Assembly: GCA_018650085.1 (NCBI GenBank)
Contig: JABIGQ010000019.1
Coordinates: 1 to 38,451 of the forward strand
Reading direction: 5' to 3'
Source of the DNA: Candidatus Magasanikiibacteriota bacterium
GTDB taxonomy: Bacteria; Patescibacteriota; Patescibacteriia; Magasanikbacterales; UBA922
Length of the DNA stretch: 38,451 nucleotides
Under the pieces are notes generated by a model that saw nothing but the letters and a program-made list of their open reading frames with translations, searched no databases and was not told the origin of the DNA. This document shows, in pieces, positions 1-7,839 of the stretch; position 1 is the stretch's first letter; the number at the start of each line of letters is the position of its first letter. The position numbers and the translations under genes were made by a program.

Positions 1-9
1 AAAAGGAAG

Positions 10-124
10 TTGTGGTGGCAAGTTTGTGCAAACTTGCCAATCACCGAGTTTAGTGTGTTCTTGGTTTCTCCCTACCTGCATACCACACCTAAGTGTGGGT
101 TGCCATACAGAAGTTACCTAGTCA
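10..124 (-). repeat. ~115-nt structured direct repeat, copy R1
   Basis: Nearly identical to R2 at 1597-1703 in the same orientation; the copies differ mainly by a short variable patch (agtgtgttcttgg versus cttag on the plus strand). Each holds a strong hairpin (ggcaagtttg/caaacttgcc, 2-nt loop) and a second one (ccacac/gtgtgg, loop ctaa on the plus strand). The outer stem of the second hairpin shows a compensatory change: GCA/TGC here, GCG/CGC in R2 (minus strand). R1 lies downstream of the ATPase gene and R2 downstream of the 95-aa gene, so each GC-rich minus-strand gene is followed by one copy. Function unknown; it could be a structured RNA 3' element or a recombination site. Confidence 0.8.
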
Positions 125-247
125 ATTCCTTTCCTGATTATACGCGTGCGAGACGGACAATGAGGACTTTTAGATGTAGGAAACATCTATTACTGGTCCA
201 GCGTTACAGTAAATCGCTACCCATTTTGGCGCCCAGGGTGGGGCTAG

Positions 248-283
248 CTGGAGAACAGGTTTTTACACCCGTGTGTTCTCCAG
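248..283 (-). terminator. hairpin spanning the stop codon of the ATPase gene
   Basis: A perfect 10-bp inverted repeat (CTGGAGAACA / TGTTCTCCAG) brackets the TAA stop codon of the AAA ATPase, which falls in the 16-nt loop. No U-run follows, so it is not a textbook intrinsic terminator. It may act as an mRNA 3' stabiliser or as part of the cassette-like repeat architecture. A further small hairpin (agatgt/acatct, 172-188) lies between it and R1. Confidence 0.5.
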
Positions 284-1387
284 CGCCATGCGCTGAGCCT
301 CTACCGCCTTGGCAGCTGCGGAATCCCGCAACTGCTTCCGGCGGCGGCTGAGCCCGTCGGTGACCTTGAGGCGCGAGGCCTCATCACCGAAAGACTGAAG
401 GTGGCGAGCCACCTTCAGGAGACGGAGAGGGCTCTTTGCCCGCTCCGCATCCTTCAGCTCTTCGAGCAGGGCGGCGAGCTTACGCTCAGCCGCTACTACT
501 CGAGACTCTGCGGCCGCACGCTCGGCGGCCTTGTCGAGCTCCTCTTTGAGGGAATCGGCGAGGCCTTCCAGCCCATCGACAAACCTCAGGTCGAGGAGAT
601 CGACCTTTTCCACCTGCTGCGAATCACGCAGCTCGGCGGCGGCTTTCACCGCGCCGAGAGCGTGAATGGCAGTTCTGGGAGAAATCGCGTCCCCCTGCTC
701 GGCCATCTTGCTGATAAGCTCTGCGAGGATTCGACCCATCCCATTAAGGGACGGGCCACCCAAGCGGGGCTCAACTTTTTCGAACAACTCAACGTAATCA
801 GTCGACTCGTACGACGACCAATCCACTTTGAGTTGCAAAGGAAAGCGCTCGACAAGAGCGCTCGCTGCGGGTCCGAGGTCCTTAATCTCGGACGGATCTT
901 TGTTTGTAAGTGCTACGATTGTACGGGTCGACTTCTTAAAGCGCTGAGCGCCTTTTCGAAGCCAACCCGACGTGAGAGTGTCCTTCAAAGCGAGAAGGAC
1001 ACTAGCAGGAGCATCAAAGAGCTCCTCAAAGACAGCATATTCCTTCGCAAGGAAGGAAGATTCCGGATGATACCGGAGAACCTTCTCTTCCTCGAGGGCG
1101 CGGAAGTCAAGCCCACCCCAAAGGGTAGCCTCATCCATGCCCTCTCCGAACGAGAGTACATGGACCTCATTAAGGAAGTCCTCAACGACCTCGGCCATTA
1201 CAGCCTCGACCATCTCAGACTTCCCGTGCCCTCCAGGTCCCCAGAGAAGCACGTTTTTACCCGATTGAAGAGCAAGAGCTAGGACCCGGGCAAGGTCCTG
1301 ACTCTTGATGAAGTCCCGCTCCAGGCGGGACAGGATCCGACTGTACAGGCTTTCCTGCACTGGTCGCATCTCTACTACGTTCTTCAC
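263..1387 (-). CDS. MoxR-like AAA+ ATPase, GC-rich
   Basis: An AAA+ ATPase of the MoxR/dynein-related type (~374 aa). Visible are Walker A GPGGHGKS near residue 50, a Walker-B-like segment AVFEELFDAP in which the usual DE reads EE, sensor-1-like ALTNKDP, and an ALVERFP arginine-finger region. The C-terminal third is an Ala/Glu/Arg-rich predicted coiled coil. MoxR ATPases typically remodel or load partners with VWA-domain proteins; no VWA gene is adjacent. The ORF track starts at GTG 1399, but GGAGG sits 5 nt before an in-frame GTG at 1387, which I prefer; ATG 1369 is also possible. The gene is far more GC-rich than most of the window and has a clear Shine-Dalgarno, suggesting acquisition from outside. 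Family call fairly sure; function unknown. Confidence 0.8.
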   Translation of the reverse strand: MKNVVEMRPVQESLYSRILSRLERDFIKSQDLARVLALALQSGKNVLLWGPGGHGKSEMVEAVMAEVVEDFLNEVHVLSFGEGMDEATLWGGLDFRALEEEKVLRYHPESSFLAKEYAVFEELFDAPASVLLALKDTLTSGWLRKGAQRFKKSTRTIVALTNKDPSEIKDLGPAASALVERFPLQLKVDWSSYESTDYVELFEKVEPRLGGPSLNGMGRILAELISKMAEQGDAISPRTAIHALGAVKAAAELRDSQQVEKVDLLDLRFVDGLEGLADSLKEELDKAAERAAAESRVVAAERKLAALLEELKDAERAKSPLRLLKVARHLQSFGDEASRLKVTDGLSRRRKQLRDSAAAKAVEAQRMALENTRV

Positions 1388-1399
1388 ACAAACCTCCAC

Positions 1400-1596
1400 A
1401 CCCCGATTGTTGGGATGTTAGATTAGGCTTGCCCCGGGGAGGGGCGAAGCTTATTTTTAAACTTTCTCCCCTCACCTTAGTGCAAGCCAAAGTTTGGGTC
1501 CCCTGCAGGAGTAACCCAAAACTTTTTATATGTGTAAATAAACCACTCATCTATTTCTTTTAAAAAACTCTCTTATGCTTTTAAAAAAAATAGAAA
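1400..1596 (-). promoter_or_regulatory. hairpin-rich leader upstream of the AAA ATPase
   Basis: On the minus strand the leader carries two strong stem-loops before the start codon. One has arms aaagtttgggt/acccaaaacttt (about 1489-1525). The other is GC-rich with arms GCTT(c)GCCCC/GGGGCAAGC (about 1431-1454). No known riboswitch consensus was recognised. An AT-rich stretch with two copies of cttttaaaaaa (about 1557-1590) lies further upstream and may hold the promoter, but no clear -35/-10 pair was seen. Confidence 0.4.
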
Positions 1597-1703
1597 TTGT
1601 GGTGGCAAGTTTGTGCAAACTTGCCAATCACCGAGTTTCTTAGTTTCTCCCTACCTGCGTACCACACCTAAGTGTGGGTCGCCATACAGAAGTTACCAAG
1701 TCA
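1597..1703 (-). repeat. ~107-nt structured direct repeat, copy R2
   Basis: Second copy of the repeat at 10-124, same orientation. It contains the same two hairpins, with the GCG/CGC version of the covarying stem. On the minus strand the large hairpin is followed about 8 nt later by a T-rich run, giving a weak terminator-like end. It lies between the stop of the 95-aa gene and the leader of the ATPase gene. Confidence 0.8.
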
Positions 1704-1726
1704 GTAAAGATTGACCACCATCTTTT

Positions 1727-1780
1727 AAAGGAGTGTTCTTGATTATTTTTTCAGGGAGAACACAGAAACTCCCTGGATAA
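1727..1780. other. overlapping hairpins downstream of the 95-aa gene
   Basis: Inverted repeats cagggag/ctccctg (loop aacacagaaa) and gtgttct/agaacac overlap here, flanked on both sides by A/T runs. They occupy the position that the stop-codon hairpin occupies behind the ATPase gene, so both GC-rich genes share the order gene - hairpin - long repeat. They could end the transcript, but no proper U-tract follows on the minus strand. Confidence 0.4.
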
Positions 1781-1789
1781 AAAATGCTC

Positions 1790-2077
1790 TTACAATGATG
1801 CCTGTACGAGCTGATCGAATTCGACCAGACTCATTTCAGGCACGTCATCGTAAGTCTGGGACATCTTAAGGGGTCGAAACCCCTCTGCGATCCCCAGAGC
1901 GTTCTTCATCTCATCCCACTGAACATTCCGCCGGGTCGGATGCTCTTGGTCTGTTTCGAGATACCTCTCGAACATCCCAAGAGCACCGACCTGCCAGGTC
2001 TTTCCATCCGTAGATCTAAAATCTACAGAATGGAAAGTTGTCAGGATGATGAAATTTTGGATATCAGACAATGACAT
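1790..2077 (-). CDS. hypothetical protein, 95 aa, GC-rich
   Basis: I do not recognise the family. The ORF track begins at 2155, but the start at 2077 (MSLSDIQNF) is preceded by GGAG about 9 nt upstream, while the 26 extra residues look like translated leader. The product is acidic and soluble, with no signal peptide, membrane span or repeats. The sequence is richer in G+C than the genes from 3.3 kb on and, like the ATPase next to it, has a Shine-Dalgarno. A weak promoter-like pair (TTTACA, 17 nt, TGTATC) lies on the minus strand near 2150-2180. The two genes and two long repeats may form one acquired unit. Confidence 0.6.
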   Translation of the reverse strand: MSLSDIQNFIILTTFHSVDFRSTDGKTWQVGALGMFERYLETDQEHPTRRNVQWDEMKNALGIAEGFRPLKMSQTYDDVPEMSLVEFDQLVQASL

Positions 2078-2484
2078 TGTCTTTTTCTCCAAAAAATGAT
2101 ATCTACAGTATGTAAATACCTCACTACTACATACCAGAAAATCTGATACACACAAGTGAAATTAAATTGTAAAGAACTATTCTCCATATGACATCTACAC
2201 TCACACCTTGAAACAAGTTACAAGATATAAGATACACATTACAAGTCAGTGATAATACCGACTGTCCCTGCTTCCATCTCCACTCTAGGAGCTTAGATGA
2301 AAACGGGACGCACTCGGTACTATAGACATCTCACAACATCTATAGGAGCATCACGAGCGGGATGACTCAATCTTCCGATCAAGCCAATTCCACTAACTCT
2401 ATACTCACTCTAACAATGTCAGAGCTTAGATCTTCGCGAGTCTGACCGTGCTTACCCACATATCTTCAATGAAGATGGGGCTTG

Positions 2485-2510
2485 CCCGGCGCAGCTTTAG
2501 CGAAGACAGG
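2485..2510 (+). repeat. palindromic element copy A
   Basis: Sequence of the form CCGGCGCAGCTTTAGC followed by GAAGACAGG, a short-loop member of the family seen at 2591, 2846 and 7941. It matches the copy inside rpsA at 22 of 25 positions, including a 16-nt exact match. Confidence 0.5.
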
Positions 2511-2590
2511 TGAGAGTGATGTACTCATATTGCCAGAAGAAGTCTCTCTCTTCTTCCCTTTCTCGGGCAATAGGAGTAAGCATCGGATTT

Positions 2591-2629
2591 ACCCGGCGCA
2601 ACATGCCGATAGGACATGTGGAGACGGGT
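2591..2629 (+). repeat. palindromic element copy B
   Basis: Hairpin ACCCG - gcgca - ACATG - ccgatagga - CATGT - ggaga - CGGGT. It shares internal-loop and terminal-loop sequence with copy C, while both stems differ in compensating ways. That pattern points to conserved secondary structure rather than conserved primary sequence. Confidence 0.65.
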
Positions 2630-2845
2630 TGATACAAGTGTACATAACACAAACGTGTTGTGTGTCGATCATTTACTATGAAGTTCGGCATCTCACGTTT
2701 ATCTCCCAACAAGCATGGAGACAAACAGATACCAGAACCAAGCTGATGTCGACAGCACTATCTACATATATATAGACAACGCTATCAATATCATTATTAG
2801 AGCTTTTTTAGTACAACATGCCGATGAATACAGTTACGAAACTTG

Positions 2846-2882
2846 TTCGGCGTAGCTTGCCGATAGGACAAGCGAAGACGAA
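2846..2882 (+). repeat. palindromic element copy C
   Basis: Hairpin TTCG - gcgta - GCTTG - ccgatagga - CAAGC - gaaga - CGAA, with the same architecture and identical 9-nt loop as copy B but different, still complementary, stems. Confidence 0.65.
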
Positions 2883-3105
2883 AAAAACACTCTTTGGCAA
2901 AGAGCGTTACATATCTATATAATGTATACACGAACATATAGCTCTTGTATAACATTACTTGATATCGCTCTCTACTTCGATTTCAGGTTTATATTGTAAA
3001 GATGTTTGTTATCTGCCTTTTTTCTTCGCTTCTCTAACATAACGGCGTATTATAGCACTTCTGTACGGATATGTCAAGGGTTGTGTATAAACTACGTTTT
3101 TAAAA

Positions 3106-3143
3106 AATTAAATTTAGCTTATTTTAGCCAAATTTAATTTATA
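3106..3143 (-). terminator. AT-rich inverted repeat upstream of the trmB-like promoter
   Basis: Arms AAATTAAATTT and AAATTTAATTT (11 bp perfect) enclose GCT/AGC. On the minus strand the hairpin runs into a T-tract, so it could stop minus-strand transcription. It also lies about 20 bp before a consensus promoter and could instead be an operator for the TrmB-like regulator. Confidence 0.4.
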
Positions 3144-3163
3144 TCTATATGTAAAGCAATTAC

Positions 3164-3192
3164 TTGACAGATTAGAAGCAGTGTGCTATAAT
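3164..3192 (+). promoter_or_regulatory. consensus sigma70 promoter of the trmB-like gene
   Basis: TTGACA, 17-nt spacer, TATAAT: a perfect consensus pair. Transcription would start near 3199, leaving a leader of about 105 nt before the ATG at 3306. Confidence 0.85.
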
Positions 3193-3305
3193 TACCCTAA
3201 GATAAGCAAAAAAACAAGTACTTTATCCCTGAACTTCTCAATGAGAAAAAGCATTTCTTTGCTAAGGTAAGCGAAGAATGATGATTTTTATATAACCCAA
3301 CCCCT

Positions 3306-4169
3306 ATGTCTACCCTCCTAAATTCAATCAAAGAAGCAGGAATGGAAGCTATTTCTGCAGAAATATACCTTATTTTAATAAATAATGGAGAACTCACCCC
3401 AAAAAAAATCATGGAACACACAGACCTATCCCGCGCCAGTATCCATGAAGCCCTAAATGATTTATTTGTAAAAGACTTTATTACGTATAGAAAAGAAGGA
3501 AGAAATGCCTACTACACCCCAGTACACCCAAATAAACTCCAAACACTAGTAGAAGAAAAAAAACGAGAAACTAAAATTTTTGAACATAACATCATCGATA
3601 CCATTCACAGCTTATCTGGGGCATTTAACCTCACACAAAATAAGCCTGGAGTAAGATTTTTTGAGGGGGTAGATGGAATAAAAGAAGTTCTAAAAGACAC
3701 ATTTGTGCATAATACCAGCAAACAAATTTATGCCTTTACCGATTTAGCTGGCTATGCTGAAACATTGGGTGAGTGGAATACAAAATATTATGCAAAAAAA
3801 AGAAAAGATCTAGGAATAAACCTAAAAGCTCTTGTCCCAGACAATGAAAAAGCATTGGAATTTTTAAAAGGATACGTAGCTACAGAACTCACAGATATTT
3901 TATTTATTGATCACACAAAATTTCCATTTTCTACAGAAATAAATATTTATAATGGACGTGTCTCATTTGTTTCTTTTGCAAAAGAAAAATCAACAGGTAT
4001 CTTAATTGAAAATGAAGCATATTATCAGACCATGAAATCTATCTTTGAATTCGCATGGAAAACAGGACACGTTTATAATGATCTAAAACAACCCGACTGG
4101 AAAAATGAAGGAATAAAAAAAGACACCCGCTCTGCCGCAGAAAAAATGGAAGAAGACTTAGATAAATAA
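3306..4169 (+). CDS. TrmB-like HTH transcriptional regulator
   Basis: A 287-aa protein with an N-terminal winged HTH (about residues 1-85; the ELTPKKIMEHTDLSRASIHEAL segment is the helix-turn-helix). A linker helix follows, then a second domain (about 110-250) resembling the phospholipase-D-like effector domain of TrmB regulators. TrmB proteins are often sugar-responsive in archaea; the ligand here is unknown. It is monocistronic behind a perfect-consensus promoter and faces the large unknown gene tail to tail. No Shine-Dalgarno precedes the ATG at 3306 (upstream reads aacccaacccct). The AT-rich palindrome before the promoter is a possible autoregulatory site (inference). Confidence 0.75.
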   Translation: MSTLLNSIKEAGMEAISAEIYLILINNGELTPKKIMEHTDLSRASIHEALNDLFVKDFITYRKEGRNAYYTPVHPNKLQTLVEEKKRETKIFEHNIIDTIHSLSGAFNLTQNKPGVRFFEGVDGIKEVLKDTFVHNTSKQIYAFTDLAGYAETLGEWNTKYYAKKRKDLGINLKALVPDNEKALEFLKGYVATELTDILFIDHTKFPFSTEINIYNGRVSFVSFAKEKSTGILIENEAYYQTMKSIFEFAWKTGHVYNDLKQPDWKNEGIKKDTRSAAEKMEEDLDK

Positions 4170-4221
4170 TAAATTAAACTACTCTCATACTAAGTAATAA
4201 CAAAATTACATATCAAATAAA

Positions 4222-4325
4222 AGTGTAGGGTATTCTTATGTAATTTTGAGCTGCTACCGCCCTAGGCCGAACGAGCTGAATAGCTACGTGAGTTTATGAG
4301 AAATTACATAAGAATACTCTACACT
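4222..4325. mobile_element. 104-bp MITE-like element with 25-bp terminal inverted repeats
   Basis: The left arm (agtgtagggtattcttatg...) and right arm are complementary over 25 bp with one mismatch. The interior carries ccctaggccgaacgag. A 50-nt stretch of it (4230-4279) recurs at 38323-38372 with seven differences, all transitions. It lies in the gap between two convergent genes and can fold into one long hairpin. No target-site duplication is evident. Confidence 0.65.
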
Positions 4326-4346
4326 GACCATAAACAAAAACTTTCA

Positions 4347-7300
4347 CTATAGATTCACCACCATATACTTCTGTAAAAAATCCAATATATCTTTCATACT
4401 CTTCACCTCATGCAATAATTCCACCAATTCCTCCCTACTCTTTCCCACAGAAGAAAAATAACTTTCTGGAGCGCTTTGTAATACATGAAAAAACTCCTTA
4501 CACATAGGCACCAAAACATTTTTTGCGTATATCTCTTGCGCCACAGGATTAAATGCTAATAATTTTCCACCAATCACTCCTTCCTTTGAAGCCACCACCT
4601 GATCTGCACCCAGAAATACGGGGTCATCACTACCAAAAAAATATGTACTATACTGCTCCCTAAATTTCATAATCTCTCGCACGCCTGCCTTTGGGTGTAC
4701 TGCCCACCCAAAACTTTTTGCGCCTACATCTGGAATAACAATGTCAAATGATATTTGTTCGCCAGACTCCTTTTTTTCTCGTGCCTTTTGTTTCTTTTCT
4801 GCACGTGACATTTTTACCCGTGGCATTCTAGGCTCTTTAATTGTTTTCAATGACTGAGCAAATAAATCAAAATAGGCCAATCGAGCAAATTGCTGACTTT
4901 TTTTTGCTTCCGTTTTCTTATTATTTATAAAATCACGAACATCCCCTATCGTCTCACTGACTATATTTGCAATATATTTATGCTGTTCTGATATATCTGC
5001 CCCACGCACATCTATAGGGAGAGAAAGCAAATCAACTAAAGTAAATCCACCTTTTTTCAATTGCACTTCCAAATTCTGTATCACAGTAGCTATTACATCA
5101 TAGCGAGACTCTTTTTCGTGGCTGACCTTTTTTTCATTTTTTGCTAGAATAAAAGCCACTTCATCTATACTATATGCAGCCCCCACTCCCTCTGCAGAAG
5201 TAGATTGTGCTGCCCCTAAAAATCCCTGCTTCCACATAGGATGATCTGCCAATTGGCTACAAATAGTATAATAATAATCAAAACGCTCTTGTTCTGTTTC
5301 TGATTCCTCTAAAACACCACCACCCTTTACCTCATCATAATGCTTTACTGTAATATTTAACAATCCAAATGTATCTATAATCTGCTGATACTGCGCTATT
5401 TCTGCATCTCCAATTTCTAAAGCAGCAGTCCGCGCACTATCTTCATCCAATCCATATAATTGTGTATAATTAGACACTTGTACCGTATCTGCAACTACTA
5501 ATTCCACAGCTTTCCCCTGATTTTCTAACCAAAATAAATATCCATACACATCTATAGGCTTCATAGCCTTCTTTTTTCCTTCAAATACTTCACGCCACTG
5601 TGGAAGATCCCGAGAAATTCCCACAGGTAAATACAATGGCTTTTCTGATGAGACTTTTTCTGTATCTGAATATTCTTCTCTACCAATATCTTGAAAAAGA
5701 TTCCCTATTTCTCTAAAATTTGGCCTATATATAATCGTCTCAACTGCTTTTCTCACCTTATCCTGGAATAATTGAAATCTTGAATTTCCTTCTTCAGGAA
5801 TATCTTGAAAAACACCTAACAACTCCTCCATTGTTTCTCTTCTCGTCACAACCAATCGCTCTGTTTCTGTTACCACTGCCGTAGTAATATTTCTTTTTTC
5901 TTCCACACTCTCTGTTTCTTTTAATTGTTTTTCTATATCAGATAATAATCCAGTTGCACGCCCAAGTAAGGCTCTTTTTATATATTGAAGTGACATATCA
6001 TCTCCTAACACTTCAGATACCGTATCATAAATATGTTCCGCGTCTGCATCTATAGAATCTGCGTATCTTGCAAATGCATCCATAATTCTACTCCCAGCAT
6101 CTGGGAGCTCTTCTGTTTCCTTGAATAAAGAAAGAATTGTTTCCCCCTTTATAGAAGTCATCTCCAATGCCTGAAATACTTTTACACCAGACAATCCATA
6201 CTGCTCTTTTATCTTTATTACTTCTTCCCAATCTTTTTCATCTGCCCCCTGCCAAAATTGATACATCCACACCTGTTCTTTTAGAGTTAAATCACTTAGG
6301 TGCATACCGCCTATCTCCCCAAATGTTTCCTCATAAAATTTTGTATACCCAGAAAGAAACTGCTGTCGAATTTCATCTGGAGTATCTATACTAGAAAATA
6401 ACATCTCACGCGTAATTTCTAGCAATTCTGCTTGTTTTTCTTTTTCTCCACCCAAACTCCCTAATTCAATATACCCAGATAGCACACCCGCACTATCAAA
6501 TATACCCATCTGTCCATTAAAAGAAATCCTTCTAGCAAAAGCAGCATTATCTTTTTCCACTCCAGATAAAATAAACCTTTTTTCAAAATAATCAATCACC
6601 CCATTATCTATATTCATTTTCCCAAACTCGACCCTATGCCAAAGTGCATCTATATTTTCTAATAAATATACGGCTTTACCCTCTTCTATTTCACCATTAG
6701 TTTTACGCTCTAAAATATTTCTTCTTTTTTCAAAAAGCCCTTCCATAGCCAGACCAGCACCAATTTTACTACATGCAGATGCTATATCTGGAGCAAAATA
6801 CATACTCGTGGTCTCAAAAAAATCCAGCAACTCTGTCACCGCTTCTTTATTTAAAGAACCAATCCGCCCAATAGCATTAATTGATTGCTTTATTCGATGA
6901 GATAAAACATTATCATATTGCATTCCACCATCAAATCGTAATCCCGCATACTGCCTATTTCCTTCCAGCATTTTGTCATCATATATTTCTCCAGCTACTC
7001 CATATTGTATCTCTTTATTCAATTGCTCTACTAAAGAAAAAAGAATAGCTTCTGCTTCTTTTTTAGCCTCCAGATCACCCTGCGCAAGACGTTCTACCGT
7101 TTGTATCATGAAAAATAAAAAATTATCCTCATCGAATCCACTACTTTTTTGTCCTTCCTTATATAGTAAGCTCTTTTCGGTATCTGAAGCTTCTGCAATT
7201 ACAGATGATAAAATTTCATTTTTTAAAACATCTTGAACAGGAGGATTACCCAGAATTCCTCCCATATAAGATTGCCTCCCATCATCTTTATCTAAGAAGT

Positions 7301-7664
7301 GGGCCTCTGTAATAGTTTTCAAGCTCTTTAGCATTTCTACTGCGCCACCTTTTTTTTCTATTAACATATTTTCCACCTCTTCACTACATCCACCCCAAAT
7401 ACTAGTAAATATAAGTAATAAAAAAGCTTTCTCATCTATTTCACCTAATTCTCTTTCAATTTCTTCTTTTTTTTCTGGCCTATTTTCAAAAAAACTCTCC
7501 AATCCTGAAACTCTTATATATTTATCTGAAAAGTTTCCCTCTCCAGTATATCTTTCCAGAAAACGATCATACGCTTCTTGTGTTTTTTCATCTTCAAACA
7601 ATGGTGATCTTTCTACATCTATAGGGCCTTCCTTTAATTTAATTCCTCCAGGTTCTGAAAACAT
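4347..7664 (-). CDS. very large hypothetical protein, 1105 aa
   Basis: I do not recognise this protein. It is long, acidic and almost entirely predicted helical, with no signal peptide or obvious membrane span, so it is probably cytosolic. It opens MFSEPGGIKLKEGPIDVE. Near the C-terminal end there is a basic patch (SRAEKKQKAREKK) followed by a more globular tail of about 140 residues (FDIVIPDVGAKSFGWAVHP...). No nucleotide-binding or catalytic motif stands out. Base composition matches the AT-rich housekeeping genes, so it looks native. It is transcribed alone, away from rpsA, which ends in its own terminator. No Shine-Dalgarno precedes the ATG. Candidate lineage-specific structural or scaffold protein (inference). 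Confidence 0.7.
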   Translation of the reverse strand: MFSEPGGIKLKEGPIDVERSPLFEDEKTQEAYDRFLERYTGEGNFSDKYIRVSGLESFFENRPEKKEEIERELGEIDEKAFLLLIFTSIWGGCSEEVENMLIEKKGGAVEMLKSLKTITEAHFLDKDDGRQSYMGGILGNPPVQDVLKNEILSSVIAEASDTEKSLLYKEGQKSSGFDEDNFLFFMIQTVERLAQGDLEAKKEAEAILFSLVEQLNKEIQYGVAGEIYDDKMLEGNRQYAGLRFDGGMQYDNVLSHRIKQSINAIGRIGSLNKEAVTELLDFFETTSMYFAPDIASACSKIGAGLAMEGLFEKRRNILERKTNGEIEEGKAVYLLENIDALWHRVEFGKMNIDNGVIDYFEKRFILSGVEKDNAAFARRISFNGQMGIFDSAGVLSGYIELGSLGGEKEKQAELLEITREMLFSSIDTPDEIRQQFLSGYTKFYEETFGEIGGMHLSDLTLKEQVWMYQFWQGADEKDWEEVIKIKEQYGLSGVKVFQALEMTSIKGETILSLFKETEELPDAGSRIMDAFARYADSIDADAEHIYDTVSEVLGDDMSLQYIKRALLGRATGLLSDIEKQLKETESVEEKRNITTAVVTETERLVVTRRETMEELLGVFQDIPEEGNSRFQLFQDKVRKAVETIIYRPNFREIGNLFQDIGREEYSDTEKVSSEKPLYLPVGISRDLPQWREVFEGKKKAMKPIDVYGYLFWLENQGKAVELVVADTVQVSNYTQLYGLDEDSARTAALEIGDAEIAQYQQIIDTFGLLNITVKHYDEVKGGGVLEESETEQERFDYYYTICSQLADHPMWKQGFLGAAQSTSAEGVGAAYSIDEVAFILAKNEKKVSHEKESRYDVIATVIQNLEVQLKKGGFTLVDLLSLPIDVRGADISEQHKYIANIVSETIGDVRDFINNKKTEAKKSQQFARLAYFDLFAQSLKTIKEPRMPRVKMSRAEKKQKAREKKESGEQISFDIVIPDVGAKSFGWAVHPKAGVREIMKFREQYSTYFFGSDDPVFLGADQVVASKEGVIGGKLLAFNPVAQEIYAKNVLVPMCKEFFHVLQSAPESYFSSVGKSREELVELLHEVKSMKDILDFLQKYMVVNL

Positions 7665-7789
7665 ATAATAAATTACTAGTAACTATATAAAAACTACACT
7701 ATTACAAAATTATTATACCCTACCAAACATATTATGCCAACTTTTTACAAATTATTTCATCACCATTCCAACACTATTTTATATAAAAA

Positions 7790-7814
7790 AAAGACGCAGC
7801 AATGCTGCGTCTTT
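7790..7814 (-). terminator. intrinsic terminator of rpsA
   Basis: Stem AAAGACGCAGC / GCTGCGTCTTT followed on the minus strand by eight T residues. The core palindrome ACGCAGCA/TGCTGCGT recurs in the ileS leader region (20061-20077). Confidence 0.9.
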
Positions 7815-7839
7815 AAATTCCACACTATTAGTACATAAA

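Larger units (their letters stand above)
2156..3060. other. gene-free region packed with hairpins
   Basis: No convincing gene. Stem-loops follow one another. A nested one at 2256-2319 has arms TACCGA/TCGGTA, GTCCC/GGGAC and CATCT/AGATG. Others are CTATAGA/TCTATAG (2320-2345), GTCAGA/TCTGAC (2418-2446), ATCTTC/GAAGAT (2462-2476), a long nested one at 2518-2584 (GATG-ACTC / GAGT-CATC around ATTGCC/GGCAAT and AAGAAG/CTTCTT), AACAC/GTGTT (2646-2659), CGGCATC/GATGTCG (2686-2751) and CTCTTT/AAAGAG (2890-2904). Two more are repeat-family copies listed separately. The density suggests a structured RNA or a nest of palindromic elements. I could not match a known RNA family. Confidence 0.55.

Noticed and set aside
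401-1282. 293-aa plus-strand ORF opposite the AAA ATPase
   Set aside because: Antisense shadow of a GC-rich gene; no recognisable motifs, whereas the minus-strand product has a clear Walker A and AAA outline.
10-1703. Integron attC sites for the long repeats
   Set aside because: The expected RYYYAAC/GTTRRRY core pair could not be placed, and no integrase is in the window.
2482-2775. Overlapping ORFs of 97 aa (+) and 75 aa (-)
   Set aside because: They run through several hairpins and repeat copies, have no Shine-Dalgarno or promoter and give no protein-like sequence.
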